64,000 nt of DNA. Origin: Megascapheus bottae (lineage: Eukaryota > Chordata > Mammalia > Rodentia > Geomyidae). Within the stretch, counting starts at the first letter, position 1, and every line of letters starts with the position of its first letter. The stretch covers positions 868,001 to 932,000 of the forward strand of contig JANJXV010000191.1 of NCBI GenBank assembly GCA_024803745.1, given 5' to 3'. The notes beneath the pieces are model-generated. The model made no database searches. It was given only the letters and a program-made list of their open reading frames with translations, and was not told the origin of the DNA. The position numbers and the translations under genes were made by a program. Below, piece by piece: positions 48,126 to 61,555 of the stretch.

Positions 48126-48513
48126 CACACCTGAGGACTTCTGCCAGCATATTTTTCCCAAAAATTGGAAGAGGAAGATGAGGGAGGGTTGGGCTCATCC
48201 TGCCCTGCATATGAAGGAGAGCATCCGCGAGTGAACTTCGTTCCCTGTTGTAGGCTGCTGGAGGAAAAGGAAGCAAATAGGCACAGGCTGGCAGCAGATG
48301 CCACAGAACAACTTGTGACCAAGACTCCCAGAGCAGACCTCAGAATCGATGACAGAGTTGGATCTACCCAGTAACAGAGGCAGTGGTGACACCTGAAACT
48401 GCGCGTTTGAGCCTTTGCTGCTAGTAAACAGGGCCACCTATGTCTCAATGAGAAAGGTGAGATTTTGGTGGAGAAGGTGAGATTAAACATTATGTATCAT
48501 GCCAGAAGACAGA
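48126..48513. other. Single-copy stretch, no gene supported
   Basis: Overlapping chance frames on the minus strand (48490-47960 includes the SINE). No family resemblance. Confidence 0.4.
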
Positions 48514-49402
48514 CTATAAGGGGTCTTTTATTATTCCAAGTGAAATTTTGGATTTCCTCTTCTGTTTCTTTAAAGAATGACATTGGGATATTGATGAATA
48601 TTGCACTGAATTTGTAGATAGTCCTTATCAAGGTTGCCATTTTTACAATATTACTTCTTCCAAAACAGGAGCATAGGTTTTTGCATTTCCTCAGTTCTGC
48701 ATTAATTTCCTTCTCCAGGGTTTATAGTTCCATCAAAAAGGTGCTTTACATTCTAAGTTAATTCCTAGGTATTTTATTTTCTTTGATAGCAAAATGAGTT
48801 GCTATCCTGATTCTTGCCTCATTCCTCTCATTGGTTGGCATATAGGAAGGCAGTTGACATTGAGGTTTAATTTTATACCCTGCTACCTTACCAAAGTTTT
48901 ATATCAGCTCAAGCAGCTTCAGAGTAGAGTCTATAGGGTTCTTTAAATACAGAATCATGTCATCTGTAAGGAGAGAAAGTTTCAGTTCCTCTTTCCCTTT
49001 TCCTCCTCACTCCAGTTAGAATGGACAAGATCCAGAAATCCAATAACGTATGCTGGAGGGGATGTGGCCAGGAGGGATCACTACTACACTGCTGGTGGGA
49101 TTGCAAACTCGTTCAACCACTATGGAAAGCACTATGGCAGTATCCCAAAAAGACTAAACATAGAGCTCCCCTGTGATCCAGCAATTTCACTACTTGCCAA
49201 TTGTCCAGATAGGACACACTAAATTCACTAGAACAATAACATTTATCACAGCACTATTTAATATAACAAAGGTATGGAACCAACCCAGATGCCCGTCAGT
49301 TGATGAGTAGATCAAATATGGTGTTTTTACACAATGGAATTCTGTGCTTCTGTCAGAAAGAATGACATAGACGAATTTGTAAGGAAATAGAAAGACTGTA
49401 AG
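48514..49402. mobile_element. L1 fragment with internal inversion (twin-priming type)
   Basis: Bases 48,514-48,998 match the L1 ORF2 thumb-to-palm region with L1 sense on the minus strand (cf. 6258-6748). From about 49,003 the sequence switches to L1 sense on the plus strand and matches the ORF2 C-terminus ([23 protein letters not shown] wording and the cgtcagttgatgagtagatc end region). The switch point omits the L1 segment between the two parts. It ends near 49,402 without a poly-A tail, next to a TC repeat. It is older than the array copies. Confidence 0.82.
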
Positions 49403-49412
49403 TTTAGAAATT

Positions 49413-49504
49413 AGTTTCTGTCTCCTTCTCTCTCTCCTTCTCTATCTCTGTAAAATTTAGAAGTTCCTGTTTCTCTCTCTTTTCTCTCTTTCTCTCTCTC
49501 TTTC

Positions 49505-49588
<84 letters not shown>
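49413..49588. repeat. (TC)n simple repeat
   Basis: Imperfect TCTC/TTTCTC to about 49,517, then about 70 bases of pure TC. The Glu/Arg-repeat reading frame on the minus strand is an artefact. Confidence 0.97.
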
Positions 49589-49590
<2 letters not shown>

Positions 49591-49765
49591 ATCCTTAGGC
49601 TTGAACTCAGGGCCTGAGCTACTTTTGCTCAAGGTTAGCACTCTACCATTTGAACAACAGTGCTGCTTCTGGCTTGCTCTGTTCACGTAGTATTGAGGAA
49701 TCTAACCCAGGCCTTCATCCTTGATAGGTTAGCACTCTACCACTAAGCCACACAGTCAGCTTTTA
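49589..49765 (-). mobile_element. IDL-Geo SINE
   Basis: Reversed: aggcttgaactcagggcctgagc, then tagcactctaccactaagcca. The TC repeat has replaced or grown from its tail. Confidence 0.82.
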
Positions 49766-50269
49766 GAGGTTTCTGACAAAGGTTTTCCTACATGCTATTA
49801 TTTCTTCTGTGAGTGCTCTTAATGCTTGCTGAAGGTTGACTTTGTTTAGAAGACTTACCCTAATGCTCCCATATACAGAGATTCTATATATAGCTAAATG
49901 TTTTTCATTACTCAGAATTTCTCTATTGTGTATGTTGTGAAATGTACTGAAGACTGACTTCTGATTACAAGTCATTGCACATTTGTTCTATTCATTATTT
50001 TTCTTTTCTTCTATGGGAATCAGGTTTGTGATGAACACAGAAGTATGCCTTCCAGGTCAAACACTTTCCACATTTGTAATATTCATAAGGTTTTTCTCTC
50101 CTATGTGCATTTTATACTTAGTCATGCGTTCAAGATGGATTTTTCATATTCTTATATTCATACGATTTTTATCCTGTGTCTGTGTGGTATCATGCAAACT
50201 CAACTATGGGTTCTTCAAAAAAAATTCCCTTTCATTTTATTCATAGGATTCTATCCTGTGGGTGTTTAG
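49766..50269. other. Region downstream of the zinc-finger array
   Basis: Possibly decayed fingers and 3' UTR of the KRAB gene: scraps such as ccacatttgtaatattcataagg (50,070-50,092) are reversed finger linkers. No open frame supports coding. Confidence 0.4.
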
Positions 50270-51812
<1,543 letters not shown>

Positions 51813-51814
51813 CT

Positions 51815-52224
51815 AAAATGAGTCATAGAAAAAAAGACACAAACATACATGAGATACAAATATTCCTTACTGTAAAGGTAATGACTTTACTTTCCCATAT
51901 TTTAAAATATAAAAGTGGAAATTGATTTGTGAGAAATATATGCTTTTCTCCCTAACATATTAAGAAAATGATATTTTACAATGACCAATAATGTTTTTCT
52001 GTGTTTTAGTTCTCTTTTTATATCACAGGAAATATTTATTGAAATTACCCATCTATGTATTGCTACAGTTTTAAGCTGAGTACTACCTATAATATACCTG
52101 CAGCTGTTTTTTTTCAAATACTGTTTTGTTTATACATTGAGGAATAGCTGCCTTTCTATTATTTTTGAGAAATAATCTAAATACTGTGCTGTTTTGCATC
52201 TTTTTAAAACTTTCTTCTCTTTTC
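51815..52224. other. Intron of the KRAB zinc-finger gene, AT-rich
   Basis: Intron sequence between the KRAB-B and finger exons. No feature besides the acceptor at its left end. Confidence 0.5.
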
Positions 52225-52385
52225 TTTTCTTTTTTTGTAGTTCATAGGCCTCGGTCCTGTCCCTGAACACTTCAGCAGAAGACTATAACCCCTATCCTTG
52301 AGCTACAGCCCCACATACTCTTTTCTAGAGTTAACTACAGATAAGAGTCTCAGGTCCTGAGTAGCAGATAGGATTACCTTACCCA
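52225..52385 (-). mobile_element. B1-like/Geo SINE (intronic)
   Basis: Reversed Geo half (ttcataggcctcggtcctgtccctg) and a shortened B1-like half (gagttaactacagataagagtctcag). Confidence 0.7.
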
Positions 52386-52724
52386 GTTTCAATGCTGTTT
52401 GCTTATTAACCATTAAGTGAGGAACACGAATTTTTTCTAGATTCAGCGGCCACAAGTTTGGTTTATATGTCTGTTTGCCTTTGATCCAAGCAAGAACGAT
52501 TCTTGAGAGTAAGGACTTACACCTATATCCCTTCAGTTACAACTTCTCACTAAAGTCTCAATTTAGGTATTTGTGGGAATTTTGAAATTTGTTTCTTTCC
52601 ATTTGAAGTCTTATAAAAATTCCTTTTCTAACACTCCTGTCCCTCAGAACCATGGAAGACCAGAAAATCCCCAGCTCATTGTCTAGTTAATTTTCTTATG
52701 TTGATTGAAACTTTGTTGTTTTTT
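52386..52724. other. Intronic stretch, nothing recognised
   Basis: No repeat or coding signal seen. Confidence 0.4.
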
Positions 52725-52905
52725 TTTCCTTCCATTCCTGGGTTTGAACTTAGGACCTAACCACTGTCCTTGGGTTTTCTCAAGAATAGTACCCTACCAA
52801 TGAAGTCATTACTTCTGGCTTTTTCTATGTATGTGGTAATAAGGAATCAAACCTTTGTCTTTGTGCATGCTAGGCAAGCACTCTACCACTAGGCTCAATT
52901 TCTGG
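52725..52905 (-). mobile_element. IDL-Geo SINE (intronic)
   Basis: Reversed: tgggtttgaacttaggacc, then gtgcatgctaggcaagcactctaccactagg. Confidence 0.85.
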
Positions 52906-53034
52906 TGGAAAGGTCTGGTTCTGAATACCAGTCTCTTCCTACCAGCATAAAGATATTATCGTATCAGAGAATAATGCCCTGACTTATTCCTTGTTTGCTC
53001 AATCATTTATAGTCTTAGTTTTAAACAAATGAAA

Positions 53035-53035
<1 letters not shown>

Positions 53036-53104
<69 letters not shown>
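53036..53104. repeat. (TTTC)n microsatellite (intronic)
   Basis: About 17 near-perfect TTTC units at the T-rich tail of the adjacent minus-strand SINE. Confidence 0.97.
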
Positions 53105-53332
53105 GTTTTGTGGTCATGGGACTTGAATTCTAGACCTGGCTGTCCTTCCGGAGCTCTTCAGCTCAAGGCTACTGCCCTATGTCTTTAGCCTCAACCCCAC
53201 TTCTCATTTTCTATTGGTTCATTGGAGAGAAGAGTCTAAGGTGTTTTTGTGATAGGTCAGTCTTTGAACCTTGATCCTCAGATCTCAGCCTCCTAAGTAG
53301 CTAGGATTACAGGCATGAGCCACAGGCTCATG
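53105..53332 (-). mobile_element. B1-like/Geo dimeric SINE (intronic)
   Basis: Reversed: gggacttgaattctagacctgg, gagctcttcagctcaaggctac, then cctcctaagtagctaggattacaggcatgagcc. Confidence 0.9.
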
Positions 53333-53431
53333 GCTTTCTCATTTTATTTTGTTTCACAGTGATTTCTACAGAGAAATCTAACTTTAACTCTACTGCCACA
53401 TAGAATTCATCATATCACCCTATGATTCTTG

Positions 53432-53600
53432 GTGCCGGGGGTTTGGGCTAGCATGCACAAAGACCTGGTTCAGTTCCTTGGTACTACATACAAAGAAAAA
53501 GCCAGAAGTGGTGCTATGACTCAAGAAGTAGAGAGCTAGCCTTGAGAAAACCCAAGGACCATGCTCAGGCCCTGAGACCAAGCATAGGCTTGGGAAAAGA
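53432..53600 (+). mobile_element. IDL-Geo SINE (intronic)
   Basis: gggctagcatgcacaaagacctggttcag, agccagaagtggtgctatgactcaag, caggccctgagaccaagc. Confidence 0.85.
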
Positions 53601-53747
53601 AAATGATTCTTGATTCATTCACAAAGAATTCCATAGGTTCCACACAGGATTTAGGGTAACTAAGAATATTATTGCTCAGTACATCACAACATGAACTTAC
53701 CAATGGGGCTCAGGTTCCAACATCAATATGAAGATGCATTCACTCAC

Positions 53748-53837
53748 CTGTGATATTCTTGTCAGAGGAATTTCCTATCCAGAGTTCTGCACAGTGCTCT
53801 AGCTTGTCAATTAATACAGGTTTGGGAACACAGGGCC
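53748..53837 (-). CDS. KRAB-B (b-type) box exon (90 bp)
   Basis: Flanked by acceptor tttacag and donor gtgagtg. In frame from KRAB-A it encodes GPCVPKPVLIDKLEHCAELW and a short tail IGNSSDKNIT, which matches the usual KP..I.KLE pattern of KRAB-B. No stop or shift. It ends in phase 1. Confidence 0.85.
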
Positions 53838-53949
53838 CTGTAAATTAGAAACAGTAGAGAATTATTGCTTATGCTGTGTCATCATTGTTTAAGTTCGCAG
53901 ACATCCTACTCACATGTTATGTATTAAATCTTTTTTCTCATTTCTCACT

Positions 53950-54262
53950 GGCTCCATGGTTGACTCTTCCCCAGCTCTGGATTCATTTTCTATGGCATAA
54001 ACTTAGCTGTCTTGCTCAAGGCTAGAAAAATACCAGTTTGAGTCCCAGCTCCACTTACATGCATAGGTCTTCATGCATGCTAGGCAACCACTCAACAACA
54101 AAGTCAAACTCTTGACACTCCACTAACATTTTTGAGGGGTTACTTGGAGTTATAGAGTTTCATGGCAATTTTTATGCCATTGCTGGCTTCAAATTAGAAT
54201 TCTTAGATTTCTTCCTCCTGAATATTTTAAGATTACAGGCATGAAACATTGCACCTAGTGCC
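53950..54262 (-). mobile_element. Worn Geo and B1-like SINE pieces (intronic)
   Basis: Geo/IDL scraps at about 53,950-54,100 (tcatgcatgctaggcaaccactcaac) and a B1-like half at about 54,130-54,262 (ttacttggagttatagagtttcatgg). They lie between the KRAB-A and KRAB-B exons. Confidence 0.6.
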
Positions 54263-54513
54263 AGGTTTCCATTATAAACTCACTGTTTAGTGATTTGTAG
54301 ATCCTATTTCCAATAATGATATATATTCTATTCTGGATGGTTTATCCACTTACAATTACTGTGTAAGTTTGGAATGTCATCTCCAATAGAGGAAACATAA
54401 TTTAGAACTGTTGTCAAAGTATCCTGAATGTATCCTGAAGAATGAGTACAAAATTACCTTAGGTTTTCTTTAGAAAGTAATGATAATTCTCAGGGCCTGG
54501 AATCTTTCATTTA

Positions 54514-54753
<240 letters not shown>

Positions 54754-54854
54754 TTAGCACTGAGTTATAAACACACCATGTCTGGAATTTTATTCTTTTT
54801 TTGTTGGAATTGTATTCCTTTACTTAAATCTTTAGACTTACATGAAATATTGAC

Positions 54855-55060
54855 CTGAAAAGCTTAGGGATGGTGCCTAGGCCCAGAGTTCAAGTCCCAA
54901 GACCCACAAAAAAATAAAAAGGCAAGCCAGGTGTTGTTGGCTCACGCCTGTCATCCTAGCTACTCAGGAGACTGAGATCTGAGGACCATGGTTCAAAGCC
55001 AGCGTGGCACAAAATTCCATGACACTCCTTTCCAATTACCCACCATAAAATGTTTAATGG
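54855..55060 (+). mobile_element. Geo fragment followed by B1-like/Geo SINE
   Basis: Geo scrap at 54,855-54,925, then a good B1-like half at 54,923-55,060 (gttggctcacgcctgtcatcctagctactcagg ... ttcaaagccagc). Confidence 0.82.
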
Positions 55061-55304
55061 CTTGTGGCATATCATGGGAGAGCAATTATGGTATCGACAA
55101 AAATAAGTCAGGGGAGTAGATTTAGGTTATAAATGGAATTATTCCATTGAAAAGGAACTACATTATATGATGACATATGCTGGTACTGTGAGAATATTGC
55201 AAAATCTTAGGGTATCAAGTAATAATACTATGAAGTACACCCAGAATGTTAATGTTCTATGTCTGGCATAATAATCACTTGGGGAAGAAACTTTTTTTTT
55301 CTTT

Positions 55305-55545
55305 TTTTTGGCTGGGGGATTTGTAAGGCTTGAACTCTGGGCCTGGGCACTGTTCCTGAGCTCTTCAACTCAAGGCTATCACCCTACCGATGAAGCCACA
55401 GTGCCATTTCCCATATTCTAGTGGTTAACTGTAGATGAGAGTCTCATAGACTTTCTAATGCGCAGGCTGGCTCAACCAAATCTTTAGATATCAGCCTGAT
55501 ATCTGAGTAGCTAGGATTACAGGTAGAATTCACTGCACCTGGCAA
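55305..55545 (-). mobile_element. B1-like/Geo dimeric SINE
   Basis: Reversed: gcttgaactctgggcctgggcactg, gagctcttcaactcaaggcta, then gagtagctaggattacagg. Confidence 0.88.
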
Positions 55546-55644
55546 GAAATTTATTTCTTGCTGTTTTATACTACAAATTTACTCTATGTTTTACTTTTTC
55601 AAAAAGACTGAGGATGACCTTTGTTCTGTATATAATGGGAAGAG

Positions 55645-55775
55645 GGGTAGGGAGCTGTGAGCAGAACAACTGAGGGGCAATACTCAGGGTAGGACAATAG
55701 CCTTAAACTAAAGAGCTCATGGCCCAAGGTCCAAGCCCCATGACTTTCCCCACTACCCCACAAAAAAAAGGGAAA
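55645..55775 (+). mobile_element. Geo SINE monomer
   Basis: Plus-strand Geo half (gagcagaacaactgagggg ... aaggtccaagccccatgac) followed by an A-rich tail. Confidence 0.6.
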
Positions 55776-56624
55776 AAAATTGGAGATTGGAGAGGATTTT
55801 CTAAAAAGAATATATAGAAATAGTAGTTCAAAATGTAGAAAGAAGTTCAATATTAAGTCATGAGAAAAATTAAAATTACAATGAAATCATTACTTTAAGT
55901 ATATTAATATAAATATAGTTTTAAACAAAAAGATCCACATACACACACACAAACACACACACACACACGCATACAAAAAAACAACTTTCAAAGTCTATCT
56001 ATTACTGGGAAGGTAGTGAGAAGAAGTAGAACTTTGGAATAGTTCTGCAAGGAATATAAAACAATCAAAAATTGCGTGGAGAGTGCTAAAAAAAAGTACT
56101 AAATATAGAATTACATAGAAATATGGTCCAACACTTCTATTTCTAGATTTGTACCTAATGGAAGAGAAAGCAGAGACTAGAACAAATATGTGGAGAATCC
56201 ATTCACAACTATTAATAATAATCCAAAGATAGAAATATGCAAAACAATGCATTGAAAAGGAAGAACATTTTACTATATTTTACAGATGAATCTTGATTAC
56301 AGTAAACTAAAAATACAGCAGTCATAAAGGAAGAGCTAGGGTATGTTTTCCCTTACAGAGCTTCAAAGGATCAACAAACCCTTAGAGCCAAAAAGCACGA
56401 TGGTTCCAGAGAATGGAGTAGAGAGGAACAGGAGCTGAATGTTTAATGATTATACATGGAAGATGAAAATTGCTCTAGATGGGTAGAATGAAGAGAGAAC
56501 TGTACCCTAAACAATGGTTATGTAGCCACACAGGATGGGACACACCTATACTCTCTGATCTTGGGAAACTCAAGAAGGATTTCTAGCCATCCTGGATGCA
56601 TGGAAAGATCTATCATAAAAACTA
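55776..56624. other. AT-rich stretch with a short (AC)n tract, no gene seen
   Basis: (AC)n-type tract at about 55,938-55,974. Otherwise many stops and no recognised repeat. The stretch 55,980-56,560 resembles the sense strand of an L1-like or other old repeat only weakly, so I make no call. Confidence 0.4.
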
Positions 56625-57050
56625 ATGTGGAGGGGCTGGGAGTCTGGCATAGTTGTAGAGTGCTTGTATGAAGACGAAGGTTCAATTCCGCAGTACCACA
56701 TACACAGAAAAAACCAGAAGTAGTGCTGTGGCTCAAGTAGAAGATCACTAGGCTTGAGGAAAGCTGAAGGACAGTGCTTAAACCGAGTTTTAAAAAAACC
56801 CAGAAAGCTGAGCATGATGGGGTGGTGGCTCACTTCTATAATCCTAGATACTCAGGAGGCTGAGATCTGAGGATCAAGGTTTAAAGCCATCCTGGCACAA
56901 AAAGACCTGAGACACTTATCTCCAATTTACCTTTAGAAAATGGGAAGTGGGGCTTGGCTCCAGGGTAAGGTGGTAGCCTGGATCTGAAGAGCTCAGGGAT
57001 AGTGCCCAGGCTGAGTTCAAGATCTATGATCCACCAAAAAAACCCAAAAA
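56625..57050 (+). mobile_element. IDL-Geo SINE followed by B1-like/Geo SINE
   Basis: IDL-Geo at 56,625-56,805 (tagttgtagagtgcttgtatgaagac, agaagtagtgctgtggctcaag), then B1-like/Geo at 56,810-57,050 (ggtggctcacttctataatcctagatactcaggagg ... ggatagtgcccagg) with an A-rich tail. Confidence 0.88.
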
Positions 57051-57490
57051 ACAAAAAATAAGATGGGAAAAATTGGATTCTGTGAATTTTATCAGGCATA
57101 TAAATGTCTTTTTTACGGTTGAAATAACAAATTGTTTGGAAAAAAGTTTTTACCTAGAAATGTACACTACAAATGGAATTAACAACAAACACAAAATATG
57201 CAAAAGATACAAATTATCAAAATATGGGTATCCTGCTTCTGTATCTTTCACTGACTCTTGTTCAAATGAGTCACATATTCTGAATCATTTCTCCCAGTCG
57301 ATATATGCCACAAGTGTTAGCTTGTACTGTACTTCTTGGGAAATCAAAAGCAAATACTAAGCAAATGTGTGTTAGATTTTGTCAACAGTGATATTTCAAA
57401 TATAAATCCCTACTCATTGCATTATTTAACATCAATGCCGGAATCTAACTTACACTGGCAGAATCTTCAATCTTTTGAGAATCTTCAAAA
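57051..57490. other. Single-copy stretch left of the second L1 block
   Basis: AT-rich, no coding or repeat signal. It abuts the rearranged L1 edge at 57,491. Confidence 0.45.
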
Positions 57491-57590
57491 GGGTGTGTAA
57501 ATATTTAGGATCGTTATGTCTTCCTGGAGGAAAGATCCCTTTAGTAGTATGTAGTAACCTTCTTTGTCTTTTCTTACTAATTTTAGTTTG

Positions 57591-58363
57591 GATATCTGGT
57601 CTGATCTCTTCGATTACCCATTGTTTTTGATTCAACAATGTGTTGTTCAGTCTCCATTAGTTACAGGGTTTTCGATCCAATTTGATGCCTTTATGGTCTG
57701 AGAGTGTGCATGGAATAATTTCAGTGTTTCTGAATCTGTCCAGGTTTGTTTTATGGCCTAAGATGTGGTCTATTTTAGAAAATGTTCCATGTGATGCTGA
57801 GGAAAACGTATATTGTGGTGTTACTGGGTGGAATATTCTGCAGATGTCTGTTAGATCTAGTTGGTCTATATAGTTGTTCAGTTCTAAGGTTTCTCTGTTG
57901 AGTTTTTGCCTTGTTGATCTGTCCATAGGTGAGAGTGGTGTGTTAAACTCACCAACAATCACTGTATTTCGATCTATGTATGGTTTCAGTGTAAGTAAAG
58001 TTTGCTTGATGAAGTTTGGAGCTCCGGGATTGGGTGTGTAAATATTTAGGATTGTTATGTCTTCCGGGAGGAAAGATCCCTTTAGTAGTATGTAGTAACC
58101 TTCTTTGTCTTTTCTTACTAATTTTAGTTTGAAGTCTATTGTATCTGATATGAGGATGGCAACTCTAGCCTGTTTATGGGGGCAGTTAGCTTGATAGAGT
58201 TTATTCCAACCTCTCACTTTCAAAAGATGATTGTTTTTGGATAAGATGTGTCTCTTGAAGTCAGCAGAACGATGGCTCTTGCTTTTTGATCCAACTAGAC
58301 AACCTATGCCGTTTAATTGGAGAGTTAAGTCCATTGATATTGAGAGTTAGGATTGAGAGATAT
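57591..58363 (-). pseudogene. L1-F ORF2 endonuclease fragment
   Basis: The frame at 58334-57657 carries the endonuclease with the shared VGEFNTPL, KIDHILGHK and SDHKGIKL. The domain then runs into the local deletion and the rearranged edge. The N-terminal TGA and frameshift are shared with the other copies. Confidence 0.88.
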
Positions 58364-58428
58364 TTATTAGTCCCTACCATTTTTAAAAGCTTTTAGTAGG
58401 GCCTGTGTCTTGACAGTTCTTGTGGTGC

Positions 58429-59612
58429 TTAGATGGTATGCTGTTTAGGTGCCATTTCTTTCCCTACATTGCATTTATTTTGGTTTTCTATGTATAGAGC
58501 ATCTTTGAGAATTCTCTGTAGTGTTGGTTTTGTTTCGACGTATTGTTGCAGCTTTTCCCTGGAATGGAATGTTTTTATTTTTCCCTCAGTTATGAATGAG
58601 AGCTTAGCTGGCTACAGTATTCTTGGTTGGTAGTTATTTGATATAAGGGCATGACATATATGCTTCCAGTCACTTCGTGCTTGCATGGTCTCTGCTGAGA
58701 AATCTGGGGTTATTCTGATTGGTTTGCCTTTGTAGGTTACTGATCCCTTTTCCCTGGCTGCCTTTAGGATCTTTCCTTTCATTTCTGTTGATCCAGTTCG
58801 AATCACAATGTGGCGGTGGGATGTTCTTTTCTGGTCAGGTCTGTTTGGGGTTCTAAAAGCTTCTCGTATCTGGATGGGCCTGCCCTTCTGGATATTTGGG
58901 AAATTCTCTGAGATGATTCCCTGAAGTATATTTCCAATACCATTGACCTCTTTCTCCATGCCCTCCTCAATACCAACTAGCCTTAAATTAGGCTTCCTAA
59001 TTGTATCTTGGACCTCCTGAAGCGCTCTCTCATATTTCCTAGATTTGGATTGACTCATTTTCTGTTCTTTATAATACCTAAATTATCTTCAGCCACGGAA
59101 ATTCTATCCTCTGCAATGTCTAACCTGCTATCAAATCTATCTACTTTATTTTTCATCTCCCTTGCTTCTAATTGTTCACTTTTGATGCCTTGCATCCCTT
59201 GTTTTCGATCATGTATGGATTTCTTTATCTCCTTGATTTCCTTTTGAGTGGTTAGCTCAGTAGCTTTATTTTCTTTGGACATTTGCTGGAGTTTGGTCAC
59301 GTTTTTATTTGTGGATTCTTTGAATTCATCCATCTTTCTTTGAAAAACCTTTATTATGGCCTCTTTTATGGCTTCTTCTTTTTTACTTATCACCTTGTTT
59401 TTGCTTTCCTCTTGTTCAGGTATGGCTTCCTCCATTATCTCTTTCTTTATATTTTCACATTTTTCATTAATGATGTTTATCAATTGCACTTGTGTAGCAA
59501 TTGGAAGACTCTCCTCTAGGTTTGCCAGTGACTGTTCCATTGTCTGTTTACATTGGGTGGGGGATGTTGTTTCTTGATTTGACATTTTTCTTGAGTTTCT
59601 TGTTCTGCCCAT
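58429..59612 (-). pseudogene. L1-F ORF1, disrupted by the shared lesions
   Basis: 185-codon coiled-coil frame (59612-59055) and 148-codon RRM/C-terminal frame (59058-58612), overlapping by four bases, then the shared TAG. It has the same architecture as L1-A and L1-D. The coding trail ends at 58429. Confidence 0.9.
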
Positions 59613-60172
59613 TTGAAAATGGGAGCAAGATTACTACTAAATAGGATTATAGTTTTTCAGATATAACCAACCTAGACCTCTGTAGCTGGCAGACACTAGA
59701 TGTTCACAAGTTTTGATTGGTATTATCACTCTTTATTTTTGTGCACTTACAGACCAGCCTAATACAACCACTGATAAGCGATTTATACCCAAAACAATAA
59801 GCCTCTCAATCCAATCTCTATTGTCTTTAAGTCCCTCTGAGCCTAGAGAATAATTAACCACCTACATATACAATATTGCTCAACAGCCATCAAGTGTAGA
59901 TCCGTGCAGTATAAGGGTTGAAAGACGAGCAGAGTTCCAGAGATAGAAAAAAAGAATGAGAGAGGTCAGGGGAGGTGCAAGAGGATTAACGTAGGAGTGT
60001 AAGAATATTGTAGTAATGAAGAAAAGTTATAGCATAAGGATAACTGACATAAGTTGGTAAGTAGGTAGCATATTTGAGTACAAAGTTTGGAAAGTATTAG
60101 AATAAAACTTATGTGTTGCTGCACGACTAGCTCTTAGCCCAACCAGTGGCCTCACAGTGGACCATGGGATGG

Positions 60173-60500
60173 ATCTGTTTTTCTTGTCTACGTTGAGGGA
60201 AAGGGGTATTTCACAAGATGCAGAAGCGAAGATTTCAGAAGCAAATGCTGTGAGTGAATTAGCTCGTAAAAAGCATTTTTATTTTCTTTTATCTTTCTGC
60301 CAGTCTTGGGGCTTGAATTCAGGGCCTGAGCACTGTCCTCGGGTTTTCTCAAGTCTAGCCCTCTCCCACTTGAGCCACAGTGCCACATCTAGATTTTCTA
60401 TCTATGTGGTACTGAGCAATCAAACCCAGATCTTCATGGATGCTAGGCAAGCACTCTACCACTATGCCAAACTCTCAACCCTGACATAGTAATTATAAAG

Positions 60501-60531
<31 letters not shown>

Positions 60532-61555
60532 ATCCAAATATCTTTTCTCCTACAAAGAATGAACACTTAACTGTGTCTAATGCTTTTTTTAATTTCACTA
60601 ATTCTTCTGTGTTTTCCCCTCTTGCATTTTTTACACCTGACAGCAAAGCTAATCATCAGGAAAAAATGATTAGGATACAGAAACCTAATAATATCCTAGT
60701 AGATTGACGTCAAAAATATGTGCAAGATGCCCTGTGTGTTTGACCTAGTGGTAGAGTACTGGCTACCAAGCAAAAAGACTCAGGTTTGATTCCTCATTAC
60801 CACATACATAGAAAACGCTGCAAGTGGTGCTGTGGCTCTGTGGGACAGCTAAAGCCTAAAGAAAGCCCAAGAACAATGTTCACACTCTGAGGTCAAGTCC
60901 CAAGTCTAGCAAAAACAAAAAAAAAATTCGACAAGGGGCAAAAAGCAAGCAGAGAAGGCACTGTGAAGCAAATGTTTTGTAAAGGATGAGGGCAATATTG
61001 ACCCTTAAGTCTGGATCTTACCTAAGTAAGGCTCCTTGAGCCTGAGACCAGACTGGTAGTTGGGCCTAGTGGAAGACATTGGGATTGGACAAATAAGGTG
61101 TGCTGTTTACTACATCCACATGTATATTGTGAGATTGGAGGAGAGATTCAGCCTCCAGTATGTCTTTGGTGAGGTCTTTTGTGAGCAAGGATCTTTGGTC
61201 ATTGGTCCCTGAAAGGTGACCTGCCTCCCTCACAATGGAACAGAATATGGAACCCTGGTAACCATGCCACTGTAACTAACAACCAGCTCAAGCCAGCTCC
61301 CTTGGCCTGTGGCTCAGGAGGAAGAAAGATGTTGCTGTGCTGTTGCCAAAGGTCAGGAAACTCGAGTCTCAGGCATGGAAGTTGTGGATGTCTTACTCGA
61401 AGATGTACATGCTAGATCATTGCCAAGCCACAAATCCAGTATAACAGAACTTTCTCTAAGAAGAAGGCCAGGAAAATCCAGGGCAACCAGATGAGGTAAA
61501 TTTCTAAGAAGAAATGTATTTGAACCCATCATCCTCCCTACACACTACAACTTTC
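60173..61555 (+). repeat. Spacer E (region 3 copy of the unit spacer)
   Basis: Minus-strand Geo SINE at about 60,276-60,484, CAT tract of 10 repeats at 60502-60531, plus-strand Geo SINE at about 60,728-60,930, and the short plus-strand frame at 61309-61494. It shares the accaagcaaaaagact variant with spacer D. Confidence 0.87.

Larger units (their letters stand above)
57491..60172 (-). mobile_element. L1-F, 5' half of an array-type L1 with a rearranged edge
   Basis: ORF1 (59612-58429), 5' UTR (60172-59613) and the ORF2 endonuclease region. The left edge is rearranged. Bases 57,491-57,590 repeat 58,031-58,130 (same orientation), then join, at a shared ttgg, to the L1 point equivalent to 7994 in L1-B. 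A further 20-odd bases are missing near 57,674. Variants link it to L1-D and not to A-C. Confidence 0.92.

Noticed and set aside
49411..49686. Glu/Arg-repeat minus-strand frame
   Set aside because: A reading of the TC simple repeat fused to a SINE.
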